Assembly: GCA_025361385.1 (NCBI GenBank)
Contig: JANYAJ010000202.1
Coordinates: forward strand, 1-14,355
Direction: 5' to 3'
Length of the DNA: 14,355 bases
Source: Nitrospira sp.
GTDB taxonomy: Bacteria; Nitrospirota; Nitrospiria; Nitrospirales; Nitrospiraceae
Below the pieces are notes generated by a model that saw only the letters and a list, made by a program, of their open reading frames with translations, had not been told where the DNA came from and searched no databases. The translations under genes and the position numbers were made by a program. Below are positions 6,485 to 14,309 of the stretch, piece after piece (within the stretch, counting starts at the first letter, position 1; each line of letters starts with the position of its first letter).

Positions 6485-8905
6485 CTAGAAGAACCATTGG
6501 CCGCGGAAGAAGAACGACCGTGGCATCCCCGCGTGAGACACACCCAATCCGATGTTCCCCCCTCCCTGATTGATGAAATACTTTTGATCCAACAGATTCA
6601 CCACATCGAACCCGACGAGAAACTTTTGCCCGTCCCAGGGAAGCGGAATCACATGCGTAAGGGACATGTTATAGATCGTGTACGAGGGGCTATGGGTCGA
6701 ATTGGTCTTGCCCCCCTCTTCCGCCGTGCGCAACCCCGAGGCAAACAACATCTGGCCTGTAAGAGTCGTGCGCTCCTGGAAGCGATAGGCGACCACTCCC
6801 GAACTTGTGAGCGTCTGTGAGTGGTCGCAAAACACCCCGCCCGGGGAATTGATATCGTTGATTTCCTTTTGATCCAACAGGAAATGGCCAGATTGGAGTC
6901 CATAGCCCTTACATTGCCCCCAAGCCACGTTCCCGCGTGCGGTCAGATTCTCCATGATTTGGAGCTTCAATGCGCCATCGATACCTCTGGTCCAACCCCG
7001 TTCGAAAGCAAAGTAGTTCAACAAGGGCGTGGTGCCGAACTGGCCCGCGTCGGACAGAAAATGCGCAAGCTTATAGTAGCCGGTCAGTTGCACGGTCGCC
7101 CAGCGTGAGAGCGCGTGGTAGCTGCCGACCTCGAAGTAGTGCGCGCGCTCGGCCCGAACCGTATTGTTCGTCGTATCATCCGGCGCGGCTTTCGTGCCGG
7201 CGGTATTGAGTTTCGCAAAGGAAATGGCTTCGAGATTCGGCGGCGTAAACTGCCGTCCGTAGAAGACATGAAACACATTGGCTGGATCGGCCTTGTAGGT
7301 AGCCCCGACCCGCGGGCTGATTTGCCCCTCATCGCGCTGATACTGCACCGCATCACCCCGTACGCCGAGGTTGAAGGTCCAGCGATCATTCGGGCTCCAC
7401 TGATCTTGAATCCAGAATTCCTGGCGCCAGCCAATGAGCCGATTGTCCGCGTTGAGACTCAGCACCTCTCCCGTCGGGTTTCCCGCCCCATCATCCGCAA
7501 ATGTGAAGAGTCTCGTCTTGTTCACCGTCTGCGTCCGATCGATCTGAAATCCGGCCTTGAGCACATGCTCTTTGCTTGGAATGTAGGTGTGATCCAGTCG
7601 AACTCCACTTGAATAGGCGCTCCGATCCTGGCTCCCAGCAGAGAACGATGCAGTCGGATCGGCGGTGTAGGCGAGGACGTTGTACGGATCCGTCCGAAAG
7701 GTGGCGCTGGTATGGCGAACATAGCCGGAGAAGCTGAAGAAATTACTGCTATTCACATCGTGCTGCCAGACCATGTGCCCATATTGGTTATTTTCTTGTT
7801 GGTTTTCGTCGATGGCCAGGGATGCCACCGGCGTGAACCCTGGACGGCTCGCCTGAAGCAGCGGCAGCATCTGTCCACTGGGGTCAAGCGCGCGTCCCGG
7901 CAATGTCGGAATCTGATACTTCGCGACGGCGTTCAAGAATACCCATGAAAAGTTGTTCGTATTGTCGTGCTGATAGTCACCGCGGATGAAGGTCTGATTC
8001 CGTTCGCTTTGCCCATGAAAAATCGAATGGCCCAGCGTCGGCGGCTCGATGCCTCGATTCGTCGAGGTATAACTGTTCAGCACGTAGTACCGAAACTTCT
8101 CGCCGATCGTGCCCCCATATTCGAACGACGGATTGACCGTGTTGTTCGACCCGCCGAACAGTTGGGCGGACCCGAATCCCGGCTTGGTGCCGCTCTTCGT
8201 CGTGATATCCAGCACCGCAGCCGTCTTGTTCCCATACTGAGCTTCCATGCCGCCGAGAATGATATCCGCCCGTTCCCAGGCTCGCGGCGCAATCACATCG
8301 GAGAACGTGGATGACACCGTATCGGGAATCGGCACGCCATCGATTCGGAGCTGGAGGTTCGCATGATCCTGTCGAATATGCACTTGCTTGAGCGCGCCAT
8401 AGACGGCACTCGGAATCGTGATCAGCACATCCTGAAGCTCGACATTATTGCCACGCGGCAATTCCTCAATGTCCGTTCTGCTCACCGAGTAGGTTTCACT
8501 CGACGCCTTATATTGAATCGATGCGAGGGGCGACCGTACTTCCAGTGCGATCTCCCTCGTCTTGGATAGGGTTAAGATGATGGGGTTGAGAACATCGGTC
8601 CCGATCTTCAGGACGATATATTCGCTGCGATAGGTATCTTGCACGGCGCTAAGCGAATAGGTGCCATCGGCGGGGACGGATATGCTGAACTCACCGACAC
8701 CGTTAGAAACCCCGGTCGCTACCACTGCTCCTTCTTGATTTTTCACCTCGACGAGCACCTGCCCCACTCGCCGAAGATCCTGATTCTGGACAGATCCGGT
8801 GATCACAGTGGGCTCAGCCGCTGCGACATAACCCTGATGAACAAACGTGAGACTGGCACAGAGACAGACCGCACAAATAATGAAATGCCACCCGACAGGT
8901 CGCAT
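6485..8905 (-). CDS. TonB-dependent outer-membrane receptor with N-terminal regulatory-like domain
   Basis: An 806-residue outer-membrane, TonB-dependent active transporter. Residues 1-30 form a signal peptide (ending AAA-EP). A CarboxypepD-regulatory-like domain covers about 33-115 (ITGSVQNQDLRRVGQVLVEV onward). The plug covers about 135-245, with SVSRTDIEELP, the LRIDGVPIPD segment and GGMEAQYGNKTAAVLDITTK. The beta barrel fills the rest and ends ...FFFRGQWFF, with the terminal Phe that outer-membrane assembly prefers. The start at 8905 is chosen because GGAGG stands 4 bases before it; extension to a GTG at 8923 would swallow that site. The His-rich gene is 98 bases upstream and the TonB-domain gene downstream, probably one transcription unit. 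The substrate is unknown: the neighbours suggest metal, but CarboxypepD-type receptors also take glycans and peptides. No obvious TonB box is visible. Confidence 0.93.
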   Translation of the reverse strand: MRPVGWHFIICAVCLCASLTFVHQGYVAAAEPTVITGSVQNQDLRRVGQVLVEVKNQEGAVVATGVSNGVGEFSISVPADGTYSLSAVQDTYRSEYIVLKIGTDVLNPIILTLSKTREIALEVRSPLASIQYKASSETYSVSRTDIEELPRGNNVELQDVLITIPSAVYGALKQVHIRQDHANLQLRIDGVPIPDTVSSTFSDVIAPRAWERADIILGGMEAQYGNKTAAVLDITTKSGTKPGFGSAQLFGGSNNTVNPSFEYGGTIGEKFRYYVLNSYTSTNRGIEPPTLGHSIFHGQSERNQTFIRGDYQHDNTNNFSWVFLNAVAKYQIPTLPGRALDPSGQMLPLLQASRPGFTPVASLAIDENQQENNQYGHMVWQHDVNSSNFFSFSGYVRHTSATFRTDPYNVLAYTADPTASFSAGSQDRSAYSSGVRLDHTYIPSKEHVLKAGFQIDRTQTVNKTRLFTFADDGAGNPTGEVLSLNADNRLIGWRQEFWIQDQWSPNDRWTFNLGVRGDAVQYQRDEGQISPRVGATYKADPANVFHVFYGRQFTPPNLEAISFAKLNTAGTKAAPDDTTNNTVRAERAHYFEVGSYHALSRWATVQLTGYYKLAHFLSDAGQFGTTPLLNYFAFERGWTRGIDGALKLQIMENLTARGNVAWGQCKGYGLQSGHFLLDQKEINDINSPGGVFCDHSQTLTSSGVVAYRFQERTTLTGQMLFASGLRTAEEGGKTNSTHSPSYTIYNMSLTHVIPLPWDGQKFLVGFDVVNLLDQKYFINQGGGNIGLGVSHAGMPRSFFFRGQWFF

Positions 8906-9003
8906 GAAGCCTCCAGCAATCACATGAAATACGACGCCACCACCCCCTGAACGGGCTGATCGACGACAACCGTCGAAAGATGGCGCACAGTGAATCGACG
9001 TGA

Positions 9004-9339
9004 CTAACTGCAGGGAGGAGCGCGAGAAGGACCAGGAGTGGATAGTTCGAAAGAAAGAAGAACTGAATCAGCCGGAAACTCAAATACATTAACGAGCTCA
9101 CAGGCCGTGAGGAGCGGGGCACCCACGTCGAGAGAGCCGGCCGTGTGATGCTGCACCCACTGACAGAGGTCGGTATCGGAATGCTCGTGCCCATCGTGGT
9201 GGTCGGCCGCTGCCAACTCGTGATGAACATCCTGCGCCACGGCGAACGGAGCAATGGCCAGCAAAAGCAGGACAAGGCCGACCGCCACAGTACCCCGTAG
9301 GATACAGAGCAGACGTAGTATGGACGTGGGGAGAGTCAT
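9004..9339 (-). CDS. Small exported His-rich protein, unknown function
   Basis: A 111-residue protein with a strong signal peptide or N-terminal membrane helix (hydrophobic at about 17-34, AVAQ at 33-36). A His/Asp-rich stretch follows at 39-66 (HHELAAADHHDGHEHSDTDL, then CQWVQHHTAGSLD), and a hydrophobic C-terminal part. It resembles in build the small periplasmic DUF2946-type proteins that often sit beside metal-related receptors, but I cannot confirm the family. Cysteines at 59, 80 and 110 may also matter. Start choice is uncertain: neither the ATG at 9339 nor one at 9360 has a Shine-Dalgarno; 9339 is shorter and starts at the usual pre-signal position. The open frame runs on upstream to 9873, but only through sequence antisense to DAHP synthase. 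Its place before the receptor suggests metal binding or sensing in the periplasm. Confidence 0.72.
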   Translation of the reverse strand: MTLPTSILRLLCILRGTVAVGLVLLLLAIAPFAVAQDVHHELAAADHHDGHEHSDTDLCQWVQHHTAGSLDVGAPLLTACELVNVFEFPADSVLLSFELSTPGPSRAPPCS

Positions 9340-9347
9340 TGAGGGCG

Positions 9348-9380
9348 AGCTAAGTACCATAGGCGTGCGCGGCTTGTCAA
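9348..9380 (-). promoter_or_regulatory. Weak candidate promoter for the receptor operon
   Basis: Read on the minus strand, a perfect TTGACA (plus 9380-9375) is followed after about 18 bases by TACTTA, a poor -10. Just upstream lies a small palindrome, CTGGG-TG-CCCAG (9389-9400), that could be an operator. If real, transcription would begin after the ATG at 9360, favouring the 9339 start. Confidence 0.25.
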
Positions 9381-9433
9381 ACAACGGACTGGGTGCCCAG
9401 CCGAGCATTCCAGCCTTCAGGGATCTCCGCCTG

Positions 9434-9462
9434 TGGATATTCCCTGCAATATCAGCTATATT
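9434..9462 (+). promoter_or_regulatory. Candidate promoter for the DAHP synthase gene
   Basis: TATATT at 9457-9462 is a good -10 hexamer; the -35 at 17 bases (TGGATA, 9434-9439) is poor. Two small AT-rich inverted repeats overlap it, GATAT/ATATC (9436-9440, 9449-9453) and AATAT/ATATT (9448-9452, 9458-9462), which could be a repressor site. The predicted transcript would start close to 9469, at the foot of the leader hairpin. Confidence 0.3.
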
Positions 9463-9468
9463 CAGAGC

Positions 9469-9506
9469 CCGTCGAGCACATAGCGTCCCAGCCATGTGCT
9501 CGACGG
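9469..9506 (+). promoter_or_regulatory. Perfect 13-bp inverted repeat in the DAHP synthase leader
   Basis: CCGTCGAGCACAT (9469-9481) and ATGTGCTCGACGG (9494-9506) pair perfectly around a 12-base loop, 28 bases before the DAHP synthase ATG. No T run follows, so it is not a standard terminator. It could be an operator or an RNA hairpin controlling the gene. The Shine-Dalgarno itself (AAGG, 9524-9527) is outside the stem. Confidence 0.6.
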
Positions 9507-9534
9507 CAATTCTCAGGTGAGAAAAGGCAGAACC

Positions 9535-10593
9535 ATGCAGAGACCTCTCGACAACCAACATATCATTGAAATCAAACCGCTGCCTTCCCCACGCGAGATC
9601 AAGACCAAGCTCCCGATTACCGACCAAGCGGCTGCCCTCGTGGTGGAAACCAGAAAGGCCATCCGGAATATCCTCCATGGGCAGGACCGCGAGCGCCTGC
9701 TTGTCATTGTCGGTCCCTGCTCGATCCATGATCCGGAAGCCGCCTATGAATATGCCGCCAAGCTGAAACCTGTCGCCAACGCTCTGCGCGATCAACTCCT
9801 GATCGTGATGCGCACCTACTTCGAGAAACCTCGAACGACGGTCGGCTGGAAAGGTCTCATCAACGACCCTCACCTGGACGGCACCTGCGATATTGCGACC
9901 GGTATGGAACTCGCCCGAACGATTTTACTGAAGATTAATCAATCCGGCATGCCCTGCGCGACCGAATTGCTCGACCCCATTAGCCCCCAGTACGTTGCCG
10001 ACCTGATCAGCTGGACCGCCATCGGAGCCCGCACCACAGAAAGCCAGACGCATCGGGAAATCGCCAGCGGCGTCTCGATGCCGGTCGGCTTCAAAAACGG
10101 AACAGAAGGCAGCTTGCAAGTCGCGGTCAATGCCATGACGTCAGCGCGCGCCCCGCACCACTTCCTCGGGATCAATGCCGAGGGACAAACGTCGATCATC
10201 AAGACGGCGGGCAACCCAGACCGGCACATCGTCCTCCGCGGCGGTGGAGGAAAAACCAATTACGACGCCGAGCATGTGGCCAAAGCCGAAGCGGCTGTGG
10301 CAGGGGAAGGCATCGCCCGCCCCGTCATGATCGACTGCTCGCACGACAACTCCAACAAAGACCATAATCGCCAAGGCCTCGTCGCCCGAGATGTGATCAA
10401 GCAATTCCGTGAAGGCCGCCAATCAATCATGGGCTTAATGATCGAAAGCAATCTGAACCCGGGCAAACAAACCTGGAAACAAGGCATCTCCCTCACCCAC
10501 GGTGTGTCCATCACCGACGCCTGCCTCGGCTGGGACGAGACCGAAGCCCTCTTGAATGAACTGGCCAACACGATTTCGGCCAAACCAGCCTAG
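9535..10593 (+). CDS. 3-deoxy-7-phosphoheptulonate (DAHP) synthase, class I alpha (AroG/F/H type)
   Basis: Condenses phosphoenolpyruvate with erythrose 4-phosphate, the first step of the shikimate pathway, in the cytoplasm. The 352-residue length is normal for the family. Metal ligands are in place by alignment with E. coli AroG: C62 (GPCSIHD), H270 (IDCSH), E304 (MIESN) and D328 (SITDAC). Substrate motifs RTYFEKPRTTVGWKG (93-107), ESQTHRE and VGFKNGT are intact. Residues matching AroG Pro150 and Ser180, known for feedback control, are P151 and S181, so an inhibitor site is probably kept; which amino acid acts cannot be told, hence no aroF/G/H symbol. I start at ATG 9535 because AAGG lies 7 bases upstream; an in-frame GTG at 9496 sits inside the leader hairpin and would add 13 unusual residues. 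tatD follows 47 bases later. Confidence 0.97.
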   Translation: MQRPLDNQHIIEIKPLPSPREIKTKLPITDQAAALVVETRKAIRNILHGQDRERLLVIVGPCSIHDPEAAYEYAAKLKPVANALRDQLLIVMRTYFEKPRTTVGWKGLINDPHLDGTCDIATGMELARTILLKINQSGMPCATELLDPISPQYVADLISWTAIGARTTESQTHREIASGVSMPVGFKNGTEGSLQVAVNAMTSARAPHHFLGINAEGQTSIIKTAGNPDRHIVLRGGGGKTNYDAEHVAKAEAAVAGEGIARPVMIDCSHDNSNKDHNRQGLVARDVIKQFREGRQSIMGLMIESNLNPGKQTWKQGISLTHGVSITDACLGWDETEALLNELANTISAKPA

Positions 10594-10640
10594 CCAGACC
10601 TCTGCCCTCAGCGCAATCGACGCTTTACCGAAAGACCTGT

Positions 10641-11420
10641 ATGCTCTTCGATACCCATACCCATCTGGACGATGCCCGCTACAATGAGGATCGCGAGGCG
10701 ATGATCGCCCGCGCCAGGGAAGCCGGCGTCGAGGCCTTCGTCACGATCGGCTGCGATCTGGCAACCAGCCAGGCGGCCGTGACGCTGGCAGAACAGCACC
10801 CCTCCGTCTATGCCTCCATCGGCGTCCATCCGCATGAAGTGAAACATATTCAGGATGGTTGGTATGATGCGTTTCGGCGTCTTGCTCAGAGCAACAAAGT
10901 GGTTGCCTACGGCGAGATCGGCCTCGACTACCACTACAATCATTCCTCGCCTGAGGAACAGCGCAGGCGATTCCGCGAACAGATCCAGCTCGCACGCGAG
11001 CTGAGACTCCCGGTGATCATTCACACGCGAGAGGCCCAGGACGATACGATTACAATTTTGAAAGAAGAGAAGGCGTCAGAGATCGGCGGGGTATTTCACT
11101 GTTTCTCAGGGGATGCCTGGCTGGCGAAGGATGCGCTGGATTTAGGATTCTACCTCTCGTTCTCCGGTATTCTCACATTTCAGAGCGCAACGATGCTTCG
11201 AGACATCGCGAAGACGGCCCCATTGGACCGGCTGCTCATTGAAACCGACTGCCCCTACCTGACACCGATCCCGCACCGCGGGAAACGAAACGAACCGGCC
11301 TATGTGTCCTTCGTTGCGCACAAACTGGCGGAGCTGCATGCCGATGTGCCAGGCATGTCGGTCGAAACCATCGGGCGCATCACGACCGACAACGCGAAAC
11401 GCCTGTTCAAAATCGCTTGA
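10641..11420 (+). CDS. tatD: TatD-family metal-dependent deoxyribonuclease
   Basis: A 259-residue TIM-barrel hydrolase of the TatD/YcfH/YjjV group, with metal-dependent 3'-5' exonuclease or DNase activity in studied members. All expected metal ligands are seen: H6 and H8 in DTHTHLD, E92 in GEIGLDYH, H128 in IIHTRE, H153 in FHCFSGD, and D203 in ETDCPYL. The size is standard. No strong Shine-Dalgarno precedes the ATG, but MLFDTHTHLDD is the normal start of the family. It lies 47 bases after DAHP synthase on the same strand and may share its transcript. In many bacteria tatD directly follows metG; here both are in the same window but about 9 kb apart. Its last 14 bases overlap the convergent yacP-like gene. 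Paralogue assignment (tatD, ycfH, yjjV) is not certain. Confidence 0.94.
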   Translation: MLFDTHTHLDDARYNEDREAMIARAREAGVEAFVTIGCDLATSQAAVTLAEQHPSVYASIGVHPHEVKHIQDGWYDAFRRLAQSNKVVAYGEIGLDYHYNHSSPEEQRRRFREQIQLARELRLPVIIHTREAQDDTITILKEEKASEIGGVFHCFSGDAWLAKDALDLGFYLSFSGILTFQSATMLRDIAKTAPLDRLLIETDCPYLTPIPHRGKRNEPAYVSFVAHKLAELHADVPGMSVETIGRITTDNAKRLFKIA

Positions 11421-11940
11421 GCTGCCGGCTGCGCTGCCGCTGGGCCTTGGGCAACTTCCGGGGATTCCCGCGCTTCTCCAGACCTCGCTTCGGTCGCAAG
11501 TCCTCTCCTGTATCCAGTTCTTTGTGCGGAGATGCGCCGGTCATGCTCGATGGCCCTTGCAGTTTCCCGAGAAACTCCTGAGCCTTCATCACAAACGCGC
11601 CTTGCGCCCTCGCAAAGTCGACGATCTCACGATCGGAACTCACCACCGCGCAATCGGCCCCGAACTCAGATGCCAGACGCTGGATCACCTGATCAGCTTT
11701 CTCTCCGCGCCGAGAGAAAATCACTTCAAGCCCCAGCCGATGCTCACGCCGTTCCGTCCCCCAGCCCTGCTGCCACCCGTCGAAGACCACGGTAATCGCA
11801 TGGGACTTCCGTTGGCGATAGGCCGCCAAGTCGCGCAAGAAGGCCTCGCGTGCCATTTCAGAATGCAGGCTTGCGCCGCCACCGATCCGGCCAGTCTGAG
11901 CCAGAAGATTGTAGCCATCCACGATCAAGTGAAGTGCCAT
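11407..11940 (-). CDS. YacP-like NYN-domain ribonuclease
   Basis: A 177-residue protein of the NYN (PIN-like) family, related to the YacP/Rae1 RNase of Bacillus, which cleaves mRNA at the ribosome. The acidic active-site residues are visible: D8 in IVDGYN, D54 in VVFDG, D83 in EKADQVI and D103 in VSSDREI. The domain fills about residues 1-120. It is followed by an unusual 50-residue Arg/Lys-rich tail that looks disordered and could bind RNA. The start is set at ATG 11940, which has AGGG 8 bases upstream and begins directly at the first beta strand; an upstream TTG at 11976 is less likely. The gene is convergent with tatD and overlaps its 3' end by 14 bases, so part of the tail is coded opposite tatD. 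Specificity toward ribosome-bound mRNA is inferred only from family. Confidence 0.88.
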   Translation of the reverse strand: MALHLIVDGYNLLAQTGRIGGGASLHSEMAREAFLRDLAAYRQRKSHAITVVFDGWQQGWGTERREHRLGLEVIFSRRGEKADQVIQRLASEFGADCAVVSSDREIVDFARAQGAFVMKAQEFLGKLQGPSSMTGASPHKELDTGEDLRPKRGLEKRGNPRKLPKAQRQRSRQLKRF

Positions 11941-12071
11941 GCCAAAGACCCTACTGCTCGTGCCGCCTGCTGTCAATCTGCTCGAATAGATGCTGGTACG
12001 GGCAATCCCCTTGACAACGACTCCCGCATCTGAGAAAAAACTCTATATCCCTTCACAGGCAGTGAATACCC

Positions 12072-13355
12072 ATGCGATCAGCCCCGTGGCGCATCCTCAC
12101 CATCATCTTTCTAGCCGGACTCTTCGTCCTCCCAAGTCTTGCCCTCACACTGTGTCAGCCAGATCATGCCGTTGCGGCAACGAGTGAGGCCCCGCATGAA
12201 TCTCAGTCGAAGGCCAAGCGGGCTCAGTCCTCTCAAGTACGACTGGCGCCACGCCCCCCCGGTCTGACGACGATTCGCAATCTCCGAACGGCCAGCTCAC
12301 CGGGATTGACGAGACTTGTCCTCGATCTCGACGCAAAGGCTCGTCCCAGCAAGTACCCACTCCTCCAGGCTGAAGGAGTGACCATCACGATTCCAAATGC
12401 CACGTTGAGTCCTTCAGCGAAGACGAAGATTGCAACCGGCAGGCTTGCAAAGCCATTTATCATCACGCAATCATCTCAACGATCGGTTGAAGTCTCTCTC
12501 CCTACAGGCTTATTCCATAGCTATACCGTCACCACGCTCGCCAATCCTCCACGGCTTGTCATCGATGTCGTGCCGCCCAGGGAAGCCTTGCCGACTCAAG
12601 CGAGCGAGCCACCAACAGAGCAGGCCCCTCCGCTTCCCGCTCCCATTCAACCGGTTCAGCCACGAAGCAAATCTTTCAAAACCATCGTGATTGATCCTGG
12701 ACATGGGGGAAAAGACCCTGGCGCCCATGGGCAGCGTGGGACGGAGGAAAAAGACATTACGCTCAAAGTCGGGTTGAAACTGCGCGATCTCTTAAGCAAG
12801 CATCCAGGAATCCGCGTACTCATGACCCGTGAACGAGACCAGTTCATTGAATTGGAAGACCGGGCGAAGTTTGCCAATGGTCAGGATGCTGATCTCTTCC
12901 TCTCGATACACGTGAATTCGCACCCCCAACGCTCCGTAAAGGGGATTGAGATCTACCACTTCGGGCAGGCCAAGGACCAACGGGCGCTCGAAGTCGCGGC
13001 CCGTGAAAATGGCACCCCGCTGAACAGCACCGGCGTGGGATGGGAATATCTCGTGGCCGATCTCTTGACGGCGAAGAAGATCGAAGAATCCCTCGAACTC
13101 GCCTGGACGGCCAAGGAAGCCATGGTGACGAACCTGAACGGTCACTATCCCCTCGTCGACCACGGCGTGAAGACGGCACCATTCTACGTGCTCCGCTACA
13201 CCAGCATGCCCAGCATCCTGGCAGAAATCGCCTTTATCTCGAATGCGTCTGAAGAGGAGCTGCTCCGAACCAGCCTCTTCACCACCCGTGTGGCAGAAGC
13301 GCTGGAAGAAGGCGTGAAGTCGTTCCTCACCTCTGCAAAGCTGTCCGAACGATGA
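12072..13355 (+). CDS. amiC: N-acetylmuramoyl-L-alanine amidase, AMIN plus Amidase_3
   Basis: Cuts the bond between N-acetylmuramic acid and the stem peptide, mainly at the septum, in the periplasm. The 427 residues show a signal peptide (hydrophobic 8-27, cut near AVAA at 33-36), an AMIN peptidoglycan/septum-targeting domain at about 65-168, and a Pro-rich linker at 169-200. A zinc amidase domain follows at about 203-420. Zinc ligands are H211 in DPGHGG, E225 or E226 in GTEEKD, and H280 in SIHVNSH; the catalytic Glu is E385 in AEIAFISN. A helix between about 320 and 370 fits the autoinhibitory region of AmiB/AmiC, so an EnvC/NlpD-type activator is expected elsewhere. The Shine-Dalgarno is weak. 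truA follows 28 bases after the stop. The symbol reflects domain order; amiB is equally possible. Confidence 0.92.
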   Translation: MRSAPWRILTIIFLAGLFVLPSLALTLCQPDHAVAATSEAPHESQSKAKRAQSSQVRLAPRPPGLTTIRNLRTASSPGLTRLVLDLDAKARPSKYPLLQAEGVTITIPNATLSPSAKTKIATGRLAKPFIITQSSQRSVEVSLPTGLFHSYTVTTLANPPRLVIDVVPPREALPTQASEPPTEQAPPLPAPIQPVQPRSKSFKTIVIDPGHGGKDPGAHGQRGTEEKDITLKVGLKLRDLLSKHPGIRVLMTRERDQFIELEDRAKFANGQDADLFLSIHVNSHPQRSVKGIEIYHFGQAKDQRALEVAARENGTPLNSTGVGWEYLVADLLTAKKIEESLELAWTAKEAMVTNLNGHYPLVDHGVKTAPFYVLRYTSMPSILAEIAFISNASEEELLRTSLFTTRVAEALEEGVKSFLTSAKLSER

Positions 13356-13383
13356 TCTCCGCGCCGCCTTCGCTGCGACCTCC

Positions 13384-14121
13384 ATGCCTACCGTAAAGTT
13401 AGTCCTCGAATACGACGGAACCAGCTACGCCGGCTGGCAGCGCCAACCAGACCAACCCACGATCCAAGCGGCCGTCGAACAGGCCATACAACAAGTTAGT
13501 CAAGCCACGGTCTCCGTGATTGGCGCAGGCCGCACCGACTCTGGCGTCCATGCGCTCGGACAGGTCGCCAGTTTTCGTACGGGACTGGAATGGACTGCAC
13601 CCAACTGGATGCGGGCACTCAATGCTGTGTTGCCGAAAGATATTGCCGTTCGATCCTCCGCCCTCATGGACGACCACTTTCATGCGCAACATAGCGCACG
13701 CGGTAAGCTCTACACCTATCGTATCCTCCACCGTTCAGCCAAACCCGCCATCGACCGTGCCTTCGTCTGGCATATCTACCGACCGCTGGATGAGGCAGCC
13801 ATGCGACAGGCTGCCACTGCTTTGATCGGAACACAGGACTTTTCTTCCTTCGAGGGCAGTCTGACAGACAACACCGACCCCATCTGTCATCTGCAACGAC
13901 TCTCGGTCATTCGCCATCACGACCAGATTCTGATTGAAGCCTATGCCGACCGGTTTCTGAAGCACATGGTTCGCGCGATGGTTGGAACGGTCGTCGACGT
14001 GGGACTGGGTAAACGAACCCCTGACAGTCTCTCGGAAGTCCTGAGGGCCAGAGATCGGTCTGCTGCAGGCCGAACTGCCCCGCCTCATGGTCTCTGTCTC
14101 ATGCACGTGGATTACGATTAG
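13384..14121 (+). CDS. truA: tRNA pseudouridine(38-40) synthase
   Basis: Converts uridines 38-40 in the anticodon arm of many tRNAs to pseudouridine, in the cytoplasm. The 245-residue length is usual. The catalytic Asp is D52 in GAGRTDSGVHA. Other family segments are the YDGTSYAGWQRQP start, KLYTYRI, FSSFEG, and FLKHMVRAMVGTVVDVGLG near the C-terminus. The ATG has no clear Shine-Dalgarno. An ATG overlapping the amidase stop (ATGA, 13352-13355) opens a 14-codon frame that reads through the truA start in another phase, so ribosomes leaving the amidase gene may be handed on. The pair is probably one transcript. Identity is secure. Confidence 0.97.
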   Translation: MPTVKLVLEYDGTSYAGWQRQPDQPTIQAAVEQAIQQVSQATVSVIGAGRTDSGVHALGQVASFRTGLEWTAPNWMRALNAVLPKDIAVRSSALMDDHFHAQHSARGKLYTYRILHRSAKPAIDRAFVWHIYRPLDEAAMRQAATALIGTQDFSSFEGSLTDNTDPICHLQRLSVIRHHDQILIEAYADRFLKHMVRAMVGTVVDVGLGKRTPDSLSEVLRARDRSAAGRTAPPHGLCLMHVDYD

Positions 14122-14240
14122 CCTGGACTCCTGGCAAGGGGCCAGAGGCACGAGGCGAGAAGGAAGACATTCTGTCAGTCTTCTCCCCACCTCCAGCCCA
14201 TCCCTTTCGCCTAACCTAGGGAGTATGCATCATATTCCCA
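14122..14240. other. Intergenic gap with weak hairpins, no gene seen
   Basis: CTGGC-AAGGG-GCCAG (14131-14145) and GAAGAC/GTCTTC (14163-14168, 14178-14183) can form short stems after truA. Neither is followed by a T run, so I do not call a terminator. The purine-rich stretch between them looks like a degenerate repeat of GAGGC-like units. Confidence 0.4.
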
Positions 14241-14269
14241 AAGACAGTACTCTGAATATTTGCTATGAT
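14241..14269 (+). promoter_or_regulatory. Sigma70-type promoter with extended -10
   Basis: TATGAT at 14264-14269 is preceded by TGC (extended -10), and a -35 AAGACA (14241-14246, four of six matches) lies exactly 17 bases upstream. Transcription would start near 14276, about 35 bases before the last gene. Confidence 0.65.
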
Positions 14270-14309
14270 GCGGCCGTTTCCACCCCCACTTTCACCAAAG
14301 GAGATGCAT

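Noticed and set aside
9496..9534. GTG start adding 13 residues to DAHP synthase
   Set aside because: The GTG is inside the leader hairpin without a ribosome binding site, while ATG 9535 has AAGG at 7 bases and fits family length.
9340..9873. Upstream extension of the His-rich gene to a 289-residue minus-strand protein
   Set aside because: The added part lies antisense to the start of the DAHP synthase gene and shows no signal peptide or family trait; the signal peptide begins at 9339.
11302..12033. 243-residue plus-strand open frame across the tatD end and yacP
   Set aside because: It is antisense to the yacP-like gene, which has clear NYN active-site residues, and out of frame with tatD.
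12011..12049. Sigma70 promoter before the amidase gene (TTGACA and TATATC)
   Set aside because: The two hexamers are 27 bases apart, too far for a normal promoter.
14131..14183. Terminator after truA
   Set aside because: The stems are only 5-6 bp and no T run follows.
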